This document shows, one piece after another, positions 61,400 to 64,000 of a stretch of 64,000 nt of DNA; within the stretch, counting starts at the first letter, position 1; each line of letters begins with the position of its first letter. The position numbers and the translations under genes are program-made. The stretch is taken from contig CAKZOB010000073.1 in NCBI GenBank assembly GCA_937135955.1, positions 62,001 to 126,000 of the forward strand, in the 5' to 3' direction. The notes beneath the pieces are model-generated. The model saw only the letters and a list, made by a program, of their open reading frames with translations. It did no database searches and was not told the origin of the DNA. The DNA is from an uncultured Anaerolineales bacterium. GTDB taxonomy: Bacteria; Chloroflexota; Anaerolineae; Aggregatilineales; Aggregatilineaceae.

Positions 61400-61419
61400 C
61401 TGAAAGCTGCTCGCCCTTC

Positions 61420-62751
61420 TCACAAATTGGGCACCAGATATGTTTCCAGCGCGTAGAACGCGAACAGCGCCAGCGCGCCGACCGCCCCCAGCGGCAACCA
61501 GTGTACAAGCGGTCGCCGCCCGGCGATCAGCCTCGCCCAGCCAGTCAACCCGGCTCCGACGACGAACGACAGCGGCACCAACGCCGGATAGAGATAGCGC
61601 CCCTGGAACTGCACGAAGCTGAGGTTGTAGAGGGCGAAAGCGGCGGTTACCAGCACGATCGTCGCGACGAAAAGGATCAGTGTATCGCGCTCCACCCCGT
61701 CGAGCGCCAGCGGAAAGCGCGCGTGCCAGGCGTGAACGCTCGCGCCCGCCAGCAGCCCCAGCGTGATCACTCCCAGGATACGGTATACCTGACCGGGTAG
61801 CGGCACGCTCATCCAGCCGAACTGTCCCCAGAAGCTGTGAAAGGTCGTGCGGAACAGATGCTCCAGGTACTGCCGTTCGCTGCCGCGGAGCACTACCTCG
61901 ATGTACTCATCGGTGCGCATCTGCCCCACCGTGACTGCATCGTGACGATCCAGGCCGGTGAAGTCTGTCCCGCCGTAGACGTGCAGGTTGCGCCCCCACC
62001 ACAGGCCGCCGAGCAGCAAAGCGGGCACGAGCACGGCGGCCAGGTGAGATACGAAAACCCGTCGCGACCAGCGTTCGCGTCGCCCGCGCAACAGGACGGA
62101 CAGCAACACGATCCCGGCCAGGAAGTAGATAGTCGTCTTGGTGATCAACGCGAGAGCGGTCAGGACGCCGAGCATCGCCGGAGGGGCGCTTCGCGCTCCC
62201 CGCAGATAGGCGACCGCGGCCCACAGCGTCAGCGCGGCGATCAGCTCGGCCAGCGCGTCATTGTTGACGCTGCCCAGAATGCTGAGGTGTTGCGGCAGGA
62301 AGGCGACGAAGCCCGCTCCGCTGAGGGCCAGGCCCGGCTGTCTCGGCGCTGCTGCCCGCAGCGCGGCCCAGGTCGCGATCACCACGCCCGCGCCCAACAC
62401 GACGGAGACCAGCCGCAACGCCAGCAGGTCGCCGCCGCTCAGGGTGTAGACGGGGGCTGCCAGCAGATAGTAGAGCGGTGGCTGATGATCTTCGTACTGG
62501 ATCGTGTCCAAGCGGTCCAGCAACTCCGGTGCGAACTTACTCGCCTTCAGTTGCTCCTGATACTCCTGTTGCCAGTCGCCCGGCGCGATCACTGGCAGGC
62601 GACCCTCGTCGGCGATCTGCCGCACGTAGTTGTAATGCGCCGGTTCGTCAGGGGCCTGCCAGTCGGGAGTGCGGGCCGCGTACAGGACGCCCAACAGCAG
62701 GTACACTGCCAGGGTGACGGCCAGAACTGCCCCTTCAGCGCGACGACTCAT
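61420..62751 (-). CDS. DUF2142-like polytopic membrane protein (GT-C glycosyltransferase-like)
   Basis: 443 aa, about 10-11 helices. After helix 1 the loop has DWQAPDEPAHYNYVRQIADE, with the acidic pair (PDEPAH) at the place GT-C enzymes carry their catalytic Asp, and YEDHQPPLYYLLAAP. Both phrases are typical of DUF2142. Later LPQHLSILGSVNNDALAE and QFQGRYLYPALVPL. Probably transfers a sugar from a polyprenyl-phosphate donor on the outer face; the acceptor is unknown. It is separated from DUF429 by a mobile repeat. Confidence 0.85.
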   Translation of the reverse strand: MSRRAEGAVLAVTLAVYLLLGVLYAARTPDWQAPDEPAHYNYVRQIADEGRLPVIAPGDWQQEYQEQLKASKFAPELLDRLDTIQYEDHQPPLYYLLAAPVYTLSGGDLLALRLVSVVLGAGVVIATWAALRAAAPRQPGLALSGAGFVAFLPQHLSILGSVNNDALAELIAALTLWAAVAYLRGARSAPPAMLGVLTALALITKTTIYFLAGIVLLSVLLRGRRERWSRRVFVSHLAAVLVPALLLGGLWWGRNLHVYGGTDFTGLDRHDAVTVGQMRTDEYIEVVLRGSERQYLEHLFRTTFHSFWGQFGWMSVPLPGQVYRILGVITLGLLAGASVHAWHARFPLALDGVERDTLILFVATIVLVTAAFALYNLSFVQFQGRYLYPALVPLSFVVGAGLTGWARLIAGRRPLVHWLPLGAVGALALFAFYALETYLVPNL

Positions 62752-62964
62752 GTGACTTCCTCCGACAGCGAGGAATAGACCGCGCCCGGAAGGGTCACAA
62801 CTGCGGGGCGGAAGTGCTGAGGAAAAGCGCGGACGGGAGACTCGATAACCTGGAATGAAGCGTCGGGCAGATAGTCCGCTCTGTCCCGGCTGCTCTCACT
62901 CCCTGGTCTCGCTGTGCTTGGCTTTCCCCCACAGATGGCTGAGAGGAAACGAGACACATCAGCG

Positions 62965-63058
62965 CCAGGTGAAGGTGAGGTCAACCAGCGGAATCCGCAA
63001 GGCTTTTCCAAGATCGCCGCTCTGCCCATCTCCGCGCCCTCTGCGCCCTCCGGCGTGT
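62965..63058 (+). repeat. Fragments of family B and palindromic repeats in the 62752-63066 gap
   Basis: GGTGAGGTCAACCAGCGGAA (62970-62989) followed by CCGCAAGGCTTTTCC matches the right part of the family B copy at 54600. CTCCGCGCCCTCTGCGCCCT (63027-63046) is a 14523-type arm. The earlier part of the gap (62760-62960) is GC-rich with nothing recognisable. Confidence 0.45.
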
Positions 63059-63066
63059 GACTCTGC

Positions 63067-64000
63067 TCAGCCCCACAACGCCTGCAGAAAACGCACCTGC
63101 TCCAGTGTGTGATGGCTGCCGCCGCCTTCGTGATTGTTGTAGGGATAGATGCGGATGTCCTTGGGGGCATTGATGTAATTATAGGCGGCGAACACCGTGG
63201 AGGGCGGGCAGATCTTATCCATCAGCGCCGTCGAGTACAGCGCGCGCGCCTGACTGCGCGCCGCAAAGTGCATCCCATCGAAGTAGGACAGCGTGCGGAA
63301 GACGGTCTCGGTCTTGTCGCGATGGACGCTGAGAAAACGCACGATTTCCTGGTAGGGGTGCTCTTCGGTGAGGCCGATAGCCCGCCGGAAATGACACAGG
63401 AAGGGTACATTGGGCATAGCTACCGCCAGATCGGGCACCAGGCCGCTGACGGCGATGGTCAGCCCGCCGCCCTGACTGGTGCCGGTAGCCGCGATGCGCG
63501 TCGCCTCTACGGCGGGATGGCTGCGCACTGCCTCGATGGCACGCACGGCGTCGGTATACACACGGCGATAGTAGTAGGTGTGGGGGTCGAGAATGCCCAG
63601 GGTCATGAAGCCGGGCGCGTGAGGGCTGCTTCCATCGGGCAGATCGGGCGTGTCGCCCGGCTGCCACGCGCCCCCTTGCCCGCGCGTGTCCATCACCAGG
63701 TAGGCGAAACCGGCGTTGGGCCAGAGCAGCCAGTCGTGAGGGAAGCCACGTCCGCCACCGTAACCGATGTACTCTACCACACACGGCAGCGGCTTTGTCG
63801 CGCCGCGCGGCACCATGAACCACCCTTTGACCGGCTGCCCGCCGTAACCGGCGAAAGTCACGTCGTAGGTATCTACCAGCCGCAGCCCGAAGTCCACTGG
63901 CGCAAAGTGCGCCGCCAGGGGGTGCTGCCGCGCTTCCTGCAGGGTCTTTTGCCAGAATGCGTCGAAGTCCTCTGGCTCTTCACGCGGAGGCCGGTAGACG
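63067..64000 (-). CDS. Acetyl-xylan-esterase / cephalosporin-C deacetylase-like alpha/beta hydrolase (5' partial)
   Basis: At least 310 aa; the frame is open to the window edge ([18 protein letters not shown] at the outer end) and the start is outside. AXE1 family: [20 protein letters not shown], the nucleophile Ser in [23 protein letters not shown], Asp in [13 protein letters not shown], and His in [18 protein letters not shown] and the DTRGQGG segment build the oxyanion region. It removes acetyl groups from sugars or related esters. No signal peptide can be judged because the N-terminus is missing. Orphan at the edge, on the minus strand. Confidence 0.92.
   Translation of the reverse strand, partial: VYRPPREEPEDFDAFWQKTLQEARQHPLAAHFAPVDFGLRLVDTYDVTFAGYGGQPVKGWFMVPRGATKPLPCVVEYIGYGGGRGFPHDWLLWPNAGFAYLVMDTRGQGGAWQPGDTPDLPDGSSPHAPGFMTLGILDPHTYYYRRVYTDAVRAIEAVRSHPAVEATRIAATGTSQGGGLTIAVSGLVPDLAVAMPNVPFLCHFRRAIGLTEEHPYQEIVRFLSVHRDKTETVFRTLSYFDGMHFAARSQARALYSTALMDKICPPSTVFAAYNYINAPKDIRIYPYNNHEGGGSHHTLEQVRFLQALWG

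Overview
The window is high-GC, gene-dense bacterial chromosome. Protein content suggests a member of the Chloroflexota (Anaerolineae-like). The clues are GAF/PAS-rich histidine kinases, PA14 plus SH3 surface proteins, triple-PDZ secreted proteins, DUF2142 and GT39-like membrane enzymes, and many dispersed palindromic repeats. The taxon is inferred from style only. No rRNA, tRNA or CRISPR array was seen.

Layout: 1-4.7 kb is a signalling operon: a GAF histidine kinase (cut by the window edge), a threonine-synthase-like enzyme fused to two receiver domains, and a single-domain response regulator. 4.9-7.9 kb holds a PA14/SH3 exported protein, a small membrane protein and a DinB-like protein. 8.1-12.2 kb is a ugpBAE-type transporter operon with a HAD phosphatase; ugpB carries a frameshift. 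12.2-16.1 kb has a membrane glycosidase and a GT39-like glycosyltransferase with palindromic repeats inserted in frame. 16.4-20.8 kb has a 2-hydroxyacid dehydrogenase, a cold-shock gene with an intrinsic terminator in its leader, a triple-PDZ protein and a methyltransferase. 20.8-25.8 kb is sbcD-sbcC plus an IMPase-family phosphatase. 26-32.9 kb has a ferredoxin, a NarL-like regulator, a DUF3891 protein, a candidate selenocysteine thioredoxin-like lipoprotein, hypE and a FlaA1/CapD-like sugar dehydratase. 33-39 kb has two PfkB-like kinases, a SIS protein, a YedF-like DsrE protein and a methyltransferase. 39.6-43.2 kb is a hybrid kinase whose phospho-acceptor His is Tyr, tail-to-tail with a response regulator. 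43.4-58.1 kb is a carbohydrate/sugar-acid region (ketoglutarate-semialdehyde dehydrogenase, UroD-like protein, M24 protein, MFS, enolase-superfamily dehydratase, solute-binding protein, FAH-family enzyme, MBL hydrolase, two SDRs). 58.4-64 kb has a membrane zinc-peptidase candidate, a thioesterase, DUF429, DUF2142 and an acetyl-xylan-esterase-like protein cut by the window edge.

How genes may work together: the genes from 43 to 58 kb are consistent with a Weimberg-type oxidative sugar-acid route (SDR oxidation, lactone opening, enolase-family dehydration, FAH-family second dehydration to 2,5-dioxopentanoate, oxidation to 2-oxoglutarate). The best candidate for something unusual is the thioredoxin-like gene at 28.7-29.3 kb. 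An in-frame TGA replaces the first Cys of its CxxC motif, a SECIS-like hairpin follows, and a YedF-like selenium-associated gene lies 7 kb away. Several short mobile repeat families punctuate the intergenic spaces, including one element nested in another with a 9-bp target duplication.
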